Source: Nitrospina sp.
GTDB lineage: Bacteria; Nitrospinota; Nitrospinia; Nitrospinales; VA-1
Assembly: GCA_018697205.1 (NCBI GenBank)
Contig: JABHTG010000037.1
Location: 1-64,000 of the forward strand
Length of the DNA: 64,000 bases
Direction of reading: 5' to 3'
A program made the translations under genes and the position numbers. This document shows, piece by piece, positions 27,860 through 35,920 of the stretch. Every line of letters begins with the position of its first letter. Positions within the stretch are counted from its first letter, which is position 1. Below the pieces are notes generated by a model. It did not search any database. It saw only the letters and a program-made list of their open reading frames with translations, and had not been told where the DNA came from.

Positions 27860-28560
27860 TGAGCGCTTTTCATCGCGCTACACCTGAAATTTCTGTTATT
27901 ATCCCCGCCCTTAACGAAGAGGATTCTATTGCCCTCGTTATTAAAAGCCTTCCTCAAAATAAAATTAAAGAAATTATAGTTGTTAATAATGGTTCGACTG
28001 ATAAGACAGCCTATATTGCAAAAAAATATGGAGCCAGAGTAGTTGATGAAGCTTATCGTGGGTATGGAGCAGCTTGCCTTAAGGGAATTTCTGAAGTTAA
28101 CGATCCTGAAATAGTTGTTTTTATTGATGCTGACTTTAGTGATTTTCCTGAAGAAATTGAAAGCTTAGTTAAACCAATTATCGAAAACCGAGCAGACTTT
28201 GTCTTAGGAAGTCGTATGATTTTTCCTGAAAGTCGAATTGCTTTATTGCCCCAAGCGAGATATGGGAATATTTTGGCAGTATCTCTTATGCGATTATTTT
28301 TTAATTATCGGTTTACTGACCTTGGCCCTTTTAGAGCTATTCGATTTAAGTCATTGAAAGAAATAAGTATGACTGATAAAAACTTTGGGTGGACAGTTGA
28401 AATGCAAATAAAGGCAGTAAAGCATGGTTTACGAATCTTGGAAATCCCGGTCCATTATAGAGAACGTATAGGTGTGTCTAAAATTACTGGGACTATATCC
28501 GGAACCTTTAAAGCAGGAATAAAAATAATCTTCACGATATTTAAATATTTGTTAGTCTAG
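27859..28560 (+). CDS. Family 2 glycosyltransferase (dolichol-phosphate-sugar synthase-like)
   Basis: A 233-residue GT-A enzyme without membrane segments. Motifs are ISVIIPALNEEDSIALVI, VVNNGSTDKTAYIAKKYGA, the DxD-type FIDADFSDFPEEI and VLGSRM, with FGWTVEMQIKAVKHGLRI and VHYRERIGVSKITGT near the C-terminus, all typical of polyprenyl-phosphate glucose/mannose synthases. It may charge the lipid carrier used by membrane glycosyltransferases such as the one at 9486-11489. Its ATG overlaps the trpA stop (TAATG), so it is in the trp transcript although it has no role in tryptophan synthesis. Confidence 0.88.
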   Translation: MSAFHRATPEISVIIPALNEEDSIALVIKSLPQNKIKEIIVVNNGSTDKTAYIAKKYGARVVDEAYRGYGAACLKGISEVNDPEIVVFIDADFSDFPEEIESLVKPIIENRADFVLGSRMIFPESRIALLPQARYGNILAVSLMRLFFNYRFTDLGPFRAIRFKSLKEISMTDKNFGWTVEMQIKAVKHGLRILEIPVHYRERIGVSKITGTISGTFKAGIKIIFTIFKYLLV

Positions 28561-28594
28561 ATACTTAAATTTAAAAAATTTTGGATCCAGATAA

Positions 28595-29401
28595 ATGTTT
28601 CCTTCACTTGCGAAATTTTTGCCAGAGTTTAAAACTTTTTTCTTTTTGGTCTTGGCTATATTGGTGCCCCAAAATTTTTGTTATGCAATTGACCCTATTG
28701 AAGAGTTAGTTCACGCTAGGCTAAGTGAAGATAAAAAGACACTGGATTTAAGCGGAACCAATATTGGTAGTAGCGGGGCTAAAATTTTAGCAAGAATGAG
28801 TCTACTTTCTGACCTAGAGACTCTCCTTTTACAAGGAAATAGGATTAAATACTCCGGAATAAAATTGCTCGCAAGATCTCCTTACTTCAGAAATATCAAA
28901 CATCTTGACCTATGGGGTAATATGATTGGAGACATGGGGTTAAAGGCACTTTCTGAGTCAAACTATATAAAGGAACTGGAAGTGCTCAAGCTTTGGAAAA
29001 ATGAAATAGGTGACGATAGTTTGGAGTTAATGGCCAAATCTTCTAATTTTAAAAACCTAAAGACTCTTATGTTGAATGATAATATGGTTACTCCAATCGG
29101 TGCGGCTTATTTAGCAAACCCTGATGTGTTTCCGTATTTGGAAACACTCAACATATTTCGCAATGAAGTTGGCGATGAGGGGGCTTTTGCATTTTCTCGT
29201 TCAAAGCCTTTTTTAAATTTAAAATCTTTTTATATTGGTGAAAATAATCTTTCGGATGATGGAGCAATAGCTCTTATTAAATCTAGTTCCTTTCCAAACC
29301 TTGAAACTTTGGATTTGGTTAAAAATCATCTGGGTGAAGAGACTATAACTGCAGCCTTTATGCATAGAAAAAAGAAAAAGATCCAGATAATAATCCGTTA
29401 A
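28595..29401 (+). CDS. Secreted leucine-rich-repeat protein, ribonuclease-inhibitor type
   Basis: A 268-residue protein with a signal peptide (hydrophobic stretch about residues 14-31, ending NFCYA) followed by about seven repeats of 26-28 residues (for example LDLSGTNIGSSGAKILARMS and LKLWKNEIGDDSLELMAKSS). The repeat is the same type as in the cytoplasmic LRR protein at 18241-19152, so the two are paralogues sent to different compartments. It starts 34 bases after the GT2 gene and may be the last member of the trp transcript or be separately transcribed. A basic tail (MHRKKKKIQ) ends the protein. Partner unknown. Confidence 0.85.
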   Translation: MFPSLAKFLPEFKTFFFLVLAILVPQNFCYAIDPIEELVHARLSEDKKTLDLSGTNIGSSGAKILARMSLLSDLETLLLQGNRIKYSGIKLLARSPYFRNIKHLDLWGNMIGDMGLKALSESNYIKELEVLKLWKNEIGDDSLELMAKSSNFKNLKTLMLNDNMVTPIGAAYLANPDVFPYLETLNIFRNEVGDEGAFAFSRSKPFLNLKSFYIGENNLSDDGAIALIKSSSFPNLETLDLVKNHLGEETITAAFMHRKKKKIQIIIR

Positions 29402-29475
29402 TCGTAGGTGTTTTGCGCCAACGTATTTTAATGCAAATGAAACTAGAGTTCTGATGTTTTTTAAACGCTGAATAA

Positions 29476-31611
29476 ATGGACGTGACTAGAAAAACAACTC
29501 TTCTGACAATATTGTTTGCTTGTTTCTTTGCCACTATAAAGGTTTGTGCAGATGAACCATACCCATCTATAGGAGATGGTCGGCTAGGGGTAGATGTTGT
29601 CTTGACATTGGTGGATGGTGTTGCGACTGATCCAGATGGAAATATATTTATTTCTCACCGTTCTCAAAATCGAATTCGTAAGCTTAGTCCTAATGGAGTT
29701 ATTACTACTGTCGCTGGCAATGGTATTGCTGGGTTTTCTGGCGATGGTCTGTCCGCTCTGGAATCTTCTTTAAACTTTCCCGCTGGTTTGGCTTTTGATA
29801 AAGGAAATCTTTATGTAGCTGATCGTAATAATCACCGTATACGAAAAATTGATTCAAATGGAATAATTTCCACGGTAGCTGGGATAGGAAAACCGGGGTG
29901 CTGTAACGATAATGGACCTGCCACAGAAGCATCTCTTCACTTCCCTTCAGATATTGTTATTGACCCAGAAGGGCATCTATATATTTCAGACCGATCTAAT
30001 AATCGTATTCGAAAAATTAATCCTAATGGAATTATTACAACTATCGCTGGGTTGGGAAAACCCGGGTATGGAGGTGATTTTGGTCCAGCAGAAAAATCAC
30101 TTTTAAAATACCCATTTGGCATTGCCTTAGATAGTAAAAATAATTTATATATTGCAGATCGGGGTAATAATCGAGTACGTAAAATTGATCAGAGAGGAAT
30201 TATTACTACTATAGCTGGCGATGGCACCCATTCATTCGGTGGAGATTATGGACCAGCTAATCAATCAAGTTTAGCTTTCCCAACGGATGTAGTTGTGAAT
30301 TCATCAGGTGTTGTTTATATAGCTGATCGGAATAATAATCGTATTCGTAAGATTGATGAATTGGGCGTTATTACAACTTTAATGGGAACCAAACTTACAG
30401 GATATAATGGTGATAATGAAATTGCAGCAGAAACTAACTTGCATCTTCCTTTTGCTTTATCTTTTAATGGAGAAAATAATTTGTTGGTTGTGGATCGTAA
30501 TCATTTTCGAGTTAGAGGGATTAATCTTCAAAATAACCAAGTTAATACAGTCGCGGGAAATGGAAAATTTTTATTCAAAGGAGATGGGGGCCCTGGAGGA
30601 GGGGCTACTTTAGAGGCACCATCCGGAATTGCTTTAGATAGTAAAGGAAACGTGTTATTTGTTGATCGTTTACACCAACGAATACGAAAGATTGATAGCA
30701 AGGGTATTATTAAAACTATTATCGGAAATGGAAAGCAGGGGAGCGAAGGCAATGGAGGATTAGGTATTAAGGCAACGCTTCATCTCCCAGAGGTCGTAAT
30801 AGTTGATCATGAGGACAACATTTTTTTAACTCAGCGTTCAGGTAACGCTTGGATTATTCGTAAACACTCAATAGATGGAGTTATTACCCATTTTGCTGGC
30901 AATGGAAGGCAAGGAAATACCGGAGATGGGGGGCTTGCTATAGATGCTTCTTTTCATACAATTTCTGATATAGCTGCTGATGAAGGAGGTAATATTTATG
31001 TTGCTGATTCAATCAATAAAAATATCCGTAGGATCGATAATCGTGGAATAATTTCTACTATTGCCGAAATTTCTATAGGAACTCTGGGGTCAGAGGTTCA
31101 CCCAAATGGAATTGTTATCGACAAAGCAGGTAGTATTATTTTTTCTGATTCAGGGAGCAGTAAAGTTTATAAAATAGATGAAAATGGTTCTATTATATTA
31201 ATCGCTGGGACGGGCGATTTTGATGATTACGGTGACGGAGGATTAGCTCTCGAGGCTGGTCTTAGATCTCCTGGAGGCATGGCACTTGGGCCAGAGGGAT
31301 TTCTTTATATTGCTGAGCAGACAACACACCGGATCCGAAAAATAGATTCAAATGGTGTGATTAGTGGATATGTAGGTACCGGAAAATTTGGTTTTTCGGG
31401 AGATGGAGGGCTAGCAGTAAAAGCAAAAATTAAAACTCCGTTTCGTATAGCTTTTGATACAGAGGGCAATCTTTATTTTTCTGACCGAGATAATAACCGT
31501 ATTCGTAAAGTTGATACTAGTGGAATAATAACAACTATTGCTGGACACAGTAATATAGGTTGGCTCCAAGATGGTTTAGAAGTACGTATTATGGTTCATA
31601 ACTTCCCTTAA
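29476..31611 (+). CDS. Secreted NHL-repeat protein with twelve repeats
   Basis: A 711-residue exported protein (signal peptide about residues 1-26). I count twelve NHL repeats of roughly 55 residues with the core pattern DRNNNRIRKIDxxGIITTIAG, separated by glycine-rich FSGDGGLA-type loops. Twelve repeats would make two six-bladed propellers. Repeats 8 and 10 are the most divergent. No enzyme domain is fused at either end. NHL propellers bind proteins, sugars or RNA; the periplasmic or extracellular location favours a surface or scaffold role. It could be a T2SS substrate, but nothing in the sequence shows this. Confidence 0.9.
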   Translation: MDVTRKTTLLTILFACFFATIKVCADEPYPSIGDGRLGVDVVLTLVDGVATDPDGNIFISHRSQNRIRKLSPNGVITTVAGNGIAGFSGDGLSALESSLNFPAGLAFDKGNLYVADRNNHRIRKIDSNGIISTVAGIGKPGCCNDNGPATEASLHFPSDIVIDPEGHLYISDRSNNRIRKINPNGIITTIAGLGKPGYGGDFGPAEKSLLKYPFGIALDSKNNLYIADRGNNRVRKIDQRGIITTIAGDGTHSFGGDYGPANQSSLAFPTDVVVNSSGVVYIADRNNNRIRKIDELGVITTLMGTKLTGYNGDNEIAAETNLHLPFALSFNGENNLLVVDRNHFRVRGINLQNNQVNTVAGNGKFLFKGDGGPGGGATLEAPSGIALDSKGNVLFVDRLHQRIRKIDSKGIIKTIIGNGKQGSEGNGGLGIKATLHLPEVVIVDHEDNIFLTQRSGNAWIIRKHSIDGVITHFAGNGRQGNTGDGGLAIDASFHTISDIAADEGGNIYVADSINKNIRRIDNRGIISTIAEISIGTLGSEVHPNGIVIDKAGSIIFSDSGSSKVYKIDENGSIILIAGTGDFDDYGDGGLALEAGLRSPGGMALGPEGFLYIAEQTTHRIRKIDSNGVISGYVGTGKFGFSGDGGLAVKAKIKTPFRIAFDTEGNLYFSDRDNNRIRKVDTSGIITTIAGHSNIGWLQDGLEVRIMVHNFP

Positions 31612-31685
31612 TTATCTTGCTTGTTACTTGTTTGGCATGGTTTATATTTGTTTCAAAAAAATTTCTATTTTAATAATATTTAAAG

Positions 31686-32075
31686 TTATATTTTTTTTGC
31701 AATAGCGAGTTTGTAAAATTCTTTTATATATTTAGTATTTGGTTTTTCGAATTTCAAACCTAATTCATAACAACGTTTACCTAAAAGCGGATCTTCTCTA
31801 AAAATAGAGCGAGTGCACTCGCATCGTATTATGTTAGTGCCTAGGTTCTCAATTTTTGGTAGTTCTAAATCAAGGATGATGCCTATTTTAACCTGGGATT
31901 TCGCTTCTATACATAATCCCCCAGTAGATATATCTATTACCTTGACTTTTGAGGTCACTATTTTGTTGTCACCTTGCTCGACTTTATAGGATCCACTTGA
32001 CTTTATTATACTTGTTATTTTTTTTATGCCGACACGAAGAGATATTCTTTGCTCTTTATATGTGCTCATAGGCAT
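31686..32075 (-). CDS. PilZ-domain protein
   Basis: A 129-residue single-domain protein. The cyclic-di-GMP-binding PilZ motifs appear as an N-terminal RISLRVG (the family RxxxR) and DISTGGLCIEAK (the family D/NxSxxG), about 35 residues apart. Residue spacing and beta-rich character fit. Stand-alone PilZ proteins relay c-di-GMP to motility, secretion or polysaccharide machinery. The first arginine pair is present as R-x-x-x-R, so ligand binding is plausible. The true start may be the second ATG, two codons in. No clear partner gene is adjacent. Confidence 0.82.
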   Translation of the reverse strand: MPMSTYKEQRISLRVGIKKITSIIKSSGSYKVEQGDNKIVTSKVKVIDISTGGLCIEAKSQVKIGIILDLELPKIENLGTNIIRCECTRSIFREDPLLGKRCYELGLKFEKPNTKYIKEFYKLAIAKKI

Positions 32076-32136
32076 ATTTTTTTTATACTTAATGTTATCG
32101 GATTATTTTCTGTCTCTTGGTAATAGATTTATTTTT

Positions 32137-32451
32137 TTAAAAATTAATAACTAACTCTTCTACAAGTAGATTATTTTGAATGTGGTTCTTTAAAATTTTA
32201 TCGATATCAATTTTTGTTTTTGGTGAGTACCAGGCATCATCTGGATAAACAACCATGGCAGGGCCATGGGCGCAAGCATCAAGGCATCCTGCTTTATTGA
32301 TCCTGATTTTTCCTTTTAGGCCCAATTCATGGATACGTTTTTTAGTGTATTCTAATAGAGCCTCAGAACCTCTTTCTGAGCATGAACTCCTTGGGTCATC
32401 TTTTGTTCGTTTGTTATTACAGATAAAAAGATGCTTTTGAAATCTAGGCAT
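32137..32451 (-). CDS. Thioredoxin-like [2Fe-2S] ferredoxin
   Basis: A 104-residue protein of the thioredoxin-fold 2Fe-2S ferredoxin family, with the four ligand cysteines at residues 11, 24, 56 and 60 (FICNN, SSCSERG, GCLDAC). The pattern CLDACAHGP is diagnostic, and PAMVVYPDDAWYSP follows as in homologues. It lies 14 bases downstream of the second cysteine synthase gene and is probably co-transcribed with it, suggesting an electron-transfer or sulfur-linked role. Its start has no Shine-Dalgarno. Confidence 0.9.
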   Translation of the reverse strand: MPRFQKHLFICNNKRTKDDPRSSCSERGSEALLEYTKKRIHELGLKGKIRINKAGCLDACAHGPAMVVYPDDAWYSPKTKIDIDKILKNHIQNNLLVEELVINF

Positions 32452-32465
32452 GAGGTGGAACTTTC

Positions 32466-33482
32466 TTATACATCAGCTTTAGGTAATTTATAGGTTTGGT
32501 TTTTTTCGTAATATTCTTTGAATTTACCGAAATTTATATAACACCGATCACAACTATCAGGGAAGATTGTTACAATAACGCCTTTTTTTATCCTTCGCGC
32601 TAGTTCTAATGCTCCACAAAGGGCGGCGGCTGATGATTGCCCAGCCAGAATACCTTCCTTTTTTTCGAGGATATCCACCATGTCGTAAGCTTCTTCGGTT
32701 AGTATACTTATTTTTCCATCCAAAACTTCTTCATTATATATTCCTGGAACAATTGAACTGGCCATATGTTTTAGCCCTTCTAGGCCATGAAGTTCTTCTT
32801 TAGGTTCCATAGCAAAACCTTGAATTTCTGGATTGAATTCTTTAAGCCTCTTAGTAGTTCCCATAATGGTTCCGCCTGTACCAATCCCAGCAATGAAATG
32901 TGTTATGCGCTGGTCTGTTTGTTCCCAAATTTCTGGAGCGGTTGTTTCGTAGTGAGCTTTCCAATTTGAGTCATTATTATACTGGTCTGGCATAAAATAA
33001 AGTTCAGGATTTTCTTGATATATTTTTTTTGCTAGAAGAATTGCACCATCAGAACCTTCAAATGGACTTGAAGTGACGATCTCAGCACCATAAAAGTCTG
33101 CCATTAGACCTTTTCTTTCTTTGCAAACATTAGCAGGCATCACCAGCTTTACTTTATAGCCCTTTATCTTCCCAATAAGAGCATAAGCAATTCCAGTGTT
33201 TCCTGAGGTTGAGTCGAGTATAATTTTATTTTTTGTTAACTTTCCAGATTTCTCACCATCTTCAATCATCTTGAGGGCGGGGCGTGATTTAACTGATCCA
33301 CCAGCATTTTTCCATTCGGCTTTTGCAAAGATGGTAACGTCTTTTAATTCACTCCCGATATTTTTTATCCTAATTAAAGGAGTGTTCCCTATTGTCTTTA
33401 GTACTGAAGTGTCAGCAATTACCGGACAAGTAGGTGTTTGAACTTCTGTTGGTAGTGATAGTTTCATATTAAATTTTGACAT
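32466..33482 (-). CDS. Cysteine synthase/cystathionine beta-synthase family PLP enzyme
   Basis: A 338-residue fold-type II PLP enzyme. The Schiff-base lysine is in AEWKNAGGSVKSRPALKMI, the phosphate-contact STSGNTGIAYALIG is intact, and GIGTGGTIMGTTKRLKE and GQSSAAALCGALELARR match the O-acetylserine sulfhydrylase family. SVKSRPA instead of SVKDR(I/P)A and a longer N-terminus separate it from the CysK at 35921-36865; it resembles CysM/CysO-dependent cysteine synthases, which take sulfur from a carrier protein. That fits the adjacent carrier and E1 genes. It heads a pair with the ferredoxin gene, 70 bases downstream of the MoeB-like gene. Confidence 0.87.
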   Translation of the reverse strand: MSKFNMKLSLPTEVQTPTCPVIADTSVLKTIGNTPLIRIKNIGSELKDVTIFAKAEWKNAGGSVKSRPALKMIEDGEKSGKLTKNKIILDSTSGNTGIAYALIGKIKGYKVKLVMPANVCKERKGLMADFYGAEIVTSSPFEGSDGAILLAKKIYQENPELYFMPDQYNNDSNWKAHYETTAPEIWEQTDQRITHFIAGIGTGGTIMGTTKRLKEFNPEIQGFAMEPKEELHGLEGLKHMASSIVPGIYNEEVLDGKISILTEEAYDMVDILEKKEGILAGQSSAAALCGALELARRIKKGVIVTIFPDSCDRCYINFGKFKEYYEKNQTYKLPKADV

Positions 33483-33552
33483 TGAGAGTTAGATGCCATA
33501 AACAACAAATGGTATCAAAATTAAGTAAACAAGCTTCTGGTAAGACGCATAC

Positions 33553-34359
33553 TTATTTTTGTACCCCACAAAACTCTTCATAATCTACTAATTCTTTAAT
33601 GGTAGGTTTTTCGCCACACATTGGACAATTTATATCTTTACGTAATCGAAGGTTTCTAAACTCAGCATTGAGAGCATCGTATATAAGGAGCCTTCCTACT
33701 AGTGGTTTACCGATTCCAAGTACAAGTTTTAATACTTCAGCAACTTGTAGGTTTCCTATTACTCCTGCCAAAACACCTAAAACTCCTCCCTCTTGGCAAT
33801 TTGGAGACATATCTGGAGGAGGAGGTTCTGGATATAAGCATCTATAACAGGGCCCATCAACTGGCTTAAAAACAGTTACTTGACCCTCAAACCTATAAAT
33901 ACTTCCATGAATAAGGGTTTTGTTTTTCATAACACAAGCATCATTAACTAAGTATCGTGTCGGGAAATTATCTGATCCGTCTACAATATAGTCATAGCCT
34001 TCTATAAACTTCATGATATTACTTGAGTCTAATCTTTCTTCATATAGTGTGACGCTTACATCTGGATTAAGCGCTTCTATAGTTTTTTTTGCAGATTCGG
34101 TTTTTAACATACCAATTCGTTCTGTCGAATGAATGATTTGTCTTTGAAGGTTACTAAGGTCAACTCGGTCGAAGTCAACAATCCCCAGATTACCTATACC
34201 AGCGGCAGCTAAATAATATGCAGCAGGAGAACCTAGACCTCCAGCCCCCAGAAGAAGGACTCTCGCTTCTAGCATTTTTTGTTGGCCGGAGCCACCAACT
34301 TCAGGAAGTATTATATGTCGACTGTATCGCTCTATCTGCTCATCGGTAAATTCAATCAT
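33553..34359 (-). CDS. MoeB/ThiF/HesA-type sulfur-carrier adenylyltransferase
   Basis: A 268-residue E1-like enzyme that adenylates the C-terminal glycine of a ThiS/MoaD-type carrier. The ATP-binding GAGGLGSPAAYYLAAAGIG, DFDRVDLSNLQRQIIH, DGSDNFPTRYLVND, and zinc-binding cysteine pairs (YRCLYPEPPP with C-C pairs near GPCYRC and CPMCGE) are present. No rhodanese domain is fused. Its ATG overlaps the stop of the carrier gene by one base, so the two are a pair. Context with cysteine synthases points to cysteine or homocysteine synthesis by a CysO-like carrier rather than molybdopterin or thiamine synthesis. Confidence 0.92.
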   Translation of the reverse strand: MIEFTDEQIERYSRHIILPEVGGSGQQKMLEARVLLLGAGGLGSPAAYYLAAAGIGNLGIVDFDRVDLSNLQRQIIHSTERIGMLKTESAKKTIEALNPDVSVTLYEERLDSSNIMKFIEGYDYIVDGSDNFPTRYLVNDACVMKNKTLIHGSIYRFEGQVTVFKPVDGPCYRCLYPEPPPPDMSPNCQEGGVLGVLAGVIGNLQVAEVLKLVLGIGKPLVGRLLIYDALNAEFRNLRLRKDINCPMCGEKPTIKELVDYEEFCGVQK

Positions 34360-34643
34360 TAAGCTCTAATTCCACCTGCAATGGCTGGGATAATCGAAAT
34401 TTCGTCTCCATCTTTTACAACGGTATTTTCACCTTCGAGAAAGCGAATATCTTCTTCATTAATATATATATTTATAAAGCGTCTAGGTGTTCCGCTTTCT
34501 TCACAAATGCGATCTTTAATTCCATTAAATCTACTTTCTAGATTGTTGATAATATCAGAAATAGTTCCCCCTTCAGCCGATACTTCAGATTGATTATCAG
34601 TGAGCTTCATCAACGGGGTAGGAATTCTTACCTTAATGGTCAT
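34359..34643 (-). CDS. ThiS/MoaD/CysO-like sulfur carrier with a C-terminal tail after GG
   Basis: A 94-residue ubiquitin-like protein. Features include KVRIPTPLMKLTDNQSEV, a central LNNLES-like NNLESRFNGIKDRI, FINIYINEEDIRFLEG, and the C-terminal DGDEISIIPAIAGGIRA. Active carriers end in Gly-Gly; here three residues (Ile-Arg-Ala) follow, so activation should need trimming, as JAMM proteases do for QbsE and HcyS-type carriers. Strong ribosome binding site AAGGAG. It lies between the thrC-like gene and the MoeB-like gene, which overlaps it. Confidence 0.9.
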   Translation of the reverse strand: MTIKVRIPTPLMKLTDNQSEVSAEGGTISDIINNLESRFNGIKDRICEESGTPRRFINIYINEEDIRFLEGENTVVKDGDEISIIPAIAGGIRA

Positions 34644-34665
34644 ATTTTAAATCTCCTTAAAACGT

Positions 34666-35907
34666 TTATACGGTTACACTATTAGAGTATATTTCTTCAA
34701 AACTATTTAACTTAGGTTTAATTATAATTGGATCATTGTATTGTCCATTTAAGGCTTCTACTGTTTTAAGGCCGTTGCCTGTTATACAGATTACTGTGGT
34801 CTCATCAGGCTTGATGCGCCCTTGCTGAACCAATTTTTTTGTAACCCCAAGTGTTACACCACCAGCAGTTTCGGTAAATATACCCTCAGTCTCTGCAAGA
34901 AGTTTCATTGCCAATACAATTTCCTCGTCATTCACATCTTCGCCATAACCCCCACTAGCTTGTGTTGTTTTAACACCATAATAGCCGTCAGCAGGATTAC
35001 CAATAGCGATAGACTTTGCTATAGTATCTGGTTTTACAGGAGTAATGATATCAGTATTATTTTTTATAGCGGTAGTTACTGGGGAACATCCGGTAGCCTG
35101 TGCTGCAAAAATCTTTGACTGAACTTTTCCATCTAAAAGACCCAGACATTCAAACTCATGAAATGCTTTCCAGATTTTTGTTATTAGTGAACTACCTGCA
35201 ACAGGTACAATTACATTGTCGGGGGTTTTCCAGCCCAACTGCTCAGCTATTTCGTAGCCATACGATCTGGACCCATCGCCATAGTAGGGACGTATATTAA
35301 TATTTACAAACGCCCACTTATGATTTACTGCGATTTCACTACAAAGCCTATTTACATCATCATAAGAACCATCAACGGCAATTAAATTGGTTCCATAAAT
35401 ATTTGTTCCTAAAATTTTCCCAGACTCTAACCCTACAGGGATAAATATAAAGCTTTTTAACCCAGCTTCTGCAGAGTGTGCAGCAACTGAATTAGCTAAG
35501 TTGCCTGTAGATGCGCAAGAGATTGTATCAAAACCAAGTTCTATTGCTTTAGATACAGCTACTGCGACGACTCTGTCTTTGAATGAAAAGGTAGGATGAT
35601 TAACAGAATCATTTTTGATGTAAAGATTATTGAGCCCTAGTATTTTGCCTAAATTTTTTGCACGCAACAAAGGTGTAAACCCTACATGATCACCGACTTT
35701 ATTTTCTTCATCCAATGGCATTAAATCCTTATAGCGCCACATTGAAGGAGGTCCTGATAATATAGATTTACGCGTTATTTTTTTGCTAATTTTTTCGTAA
35801 TCATAGTCAACCTCAAGAGGACCAAAGCAATATTCACATACATGAATAGGTTCCTTAGGGAACTCTCTTTGGCATTCTTTACATTTCAATCCTTTTACAT
35901 TTCCCAT
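34666..35907 (-). CDS. thrC: Threonine synthase-like PLP enzyme with N-terminal zinc ribbon
   Basis: A 413-residue enzyme of the ThrC family (O-phosphohomoserine to threonine). A zinc ribbon opens it (LKCKECQREF and HVCEYCFGPL, residues about 7-32), then the PLP lysine in HPTFSFKDRVVAVAVSKA, ASTGNLANSVAAHSAEAG and the C-terminal CITGNGLKTVEAL. All catalytic motifs look normal. Its placement between cysK and the sulfur carrier is notable: in some lineages a ThrC-like enzyme makes homocysteine from O-phosphohomoserine and a carrier thiocarboxylate, so that alternative should be considered. It is 13 bases after cysK and 23 before the carrier. Confidence 0.85.
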   Translation of the reverse strand: MGNVKGLKCKECQREFPKEPIHVCEYCFGPLEVDYDYEKISKKITRKSILSGPPSMWRYKDLMPLDEENKVGDHVGFTPLLRAKNLGKILGLNNLYIKNDSVNHPTFSFKDRVVAVAVSKAIELGFDTISCASTGNLANSVAAHSAEAGLKSFIFIPVGLESGKILGTNIYGTNLIAVDGSYDDVNRLCSEIAVNHKWAFVNINIRPYYGDGSRSYGYEIAEQLGWKTPDNVIVPVAGSSLITKIWKAFHEFECLGLLDGKVQSKIFAAQATGCSPVTTAIKNNTDIITPVKPDTIAKSIAIGNPADGYYGVKTTQASGGYGEDVNDEEIVLAMKLLAETEGIFTETAGGVTLGVTKKLVQQGRIKPDETTVICITGNGLKTVEALNGQYNDPIIIKPKLNSFEEIYSNSVTV

Positions 35908-35920
35908 TCAATCAACTTTC

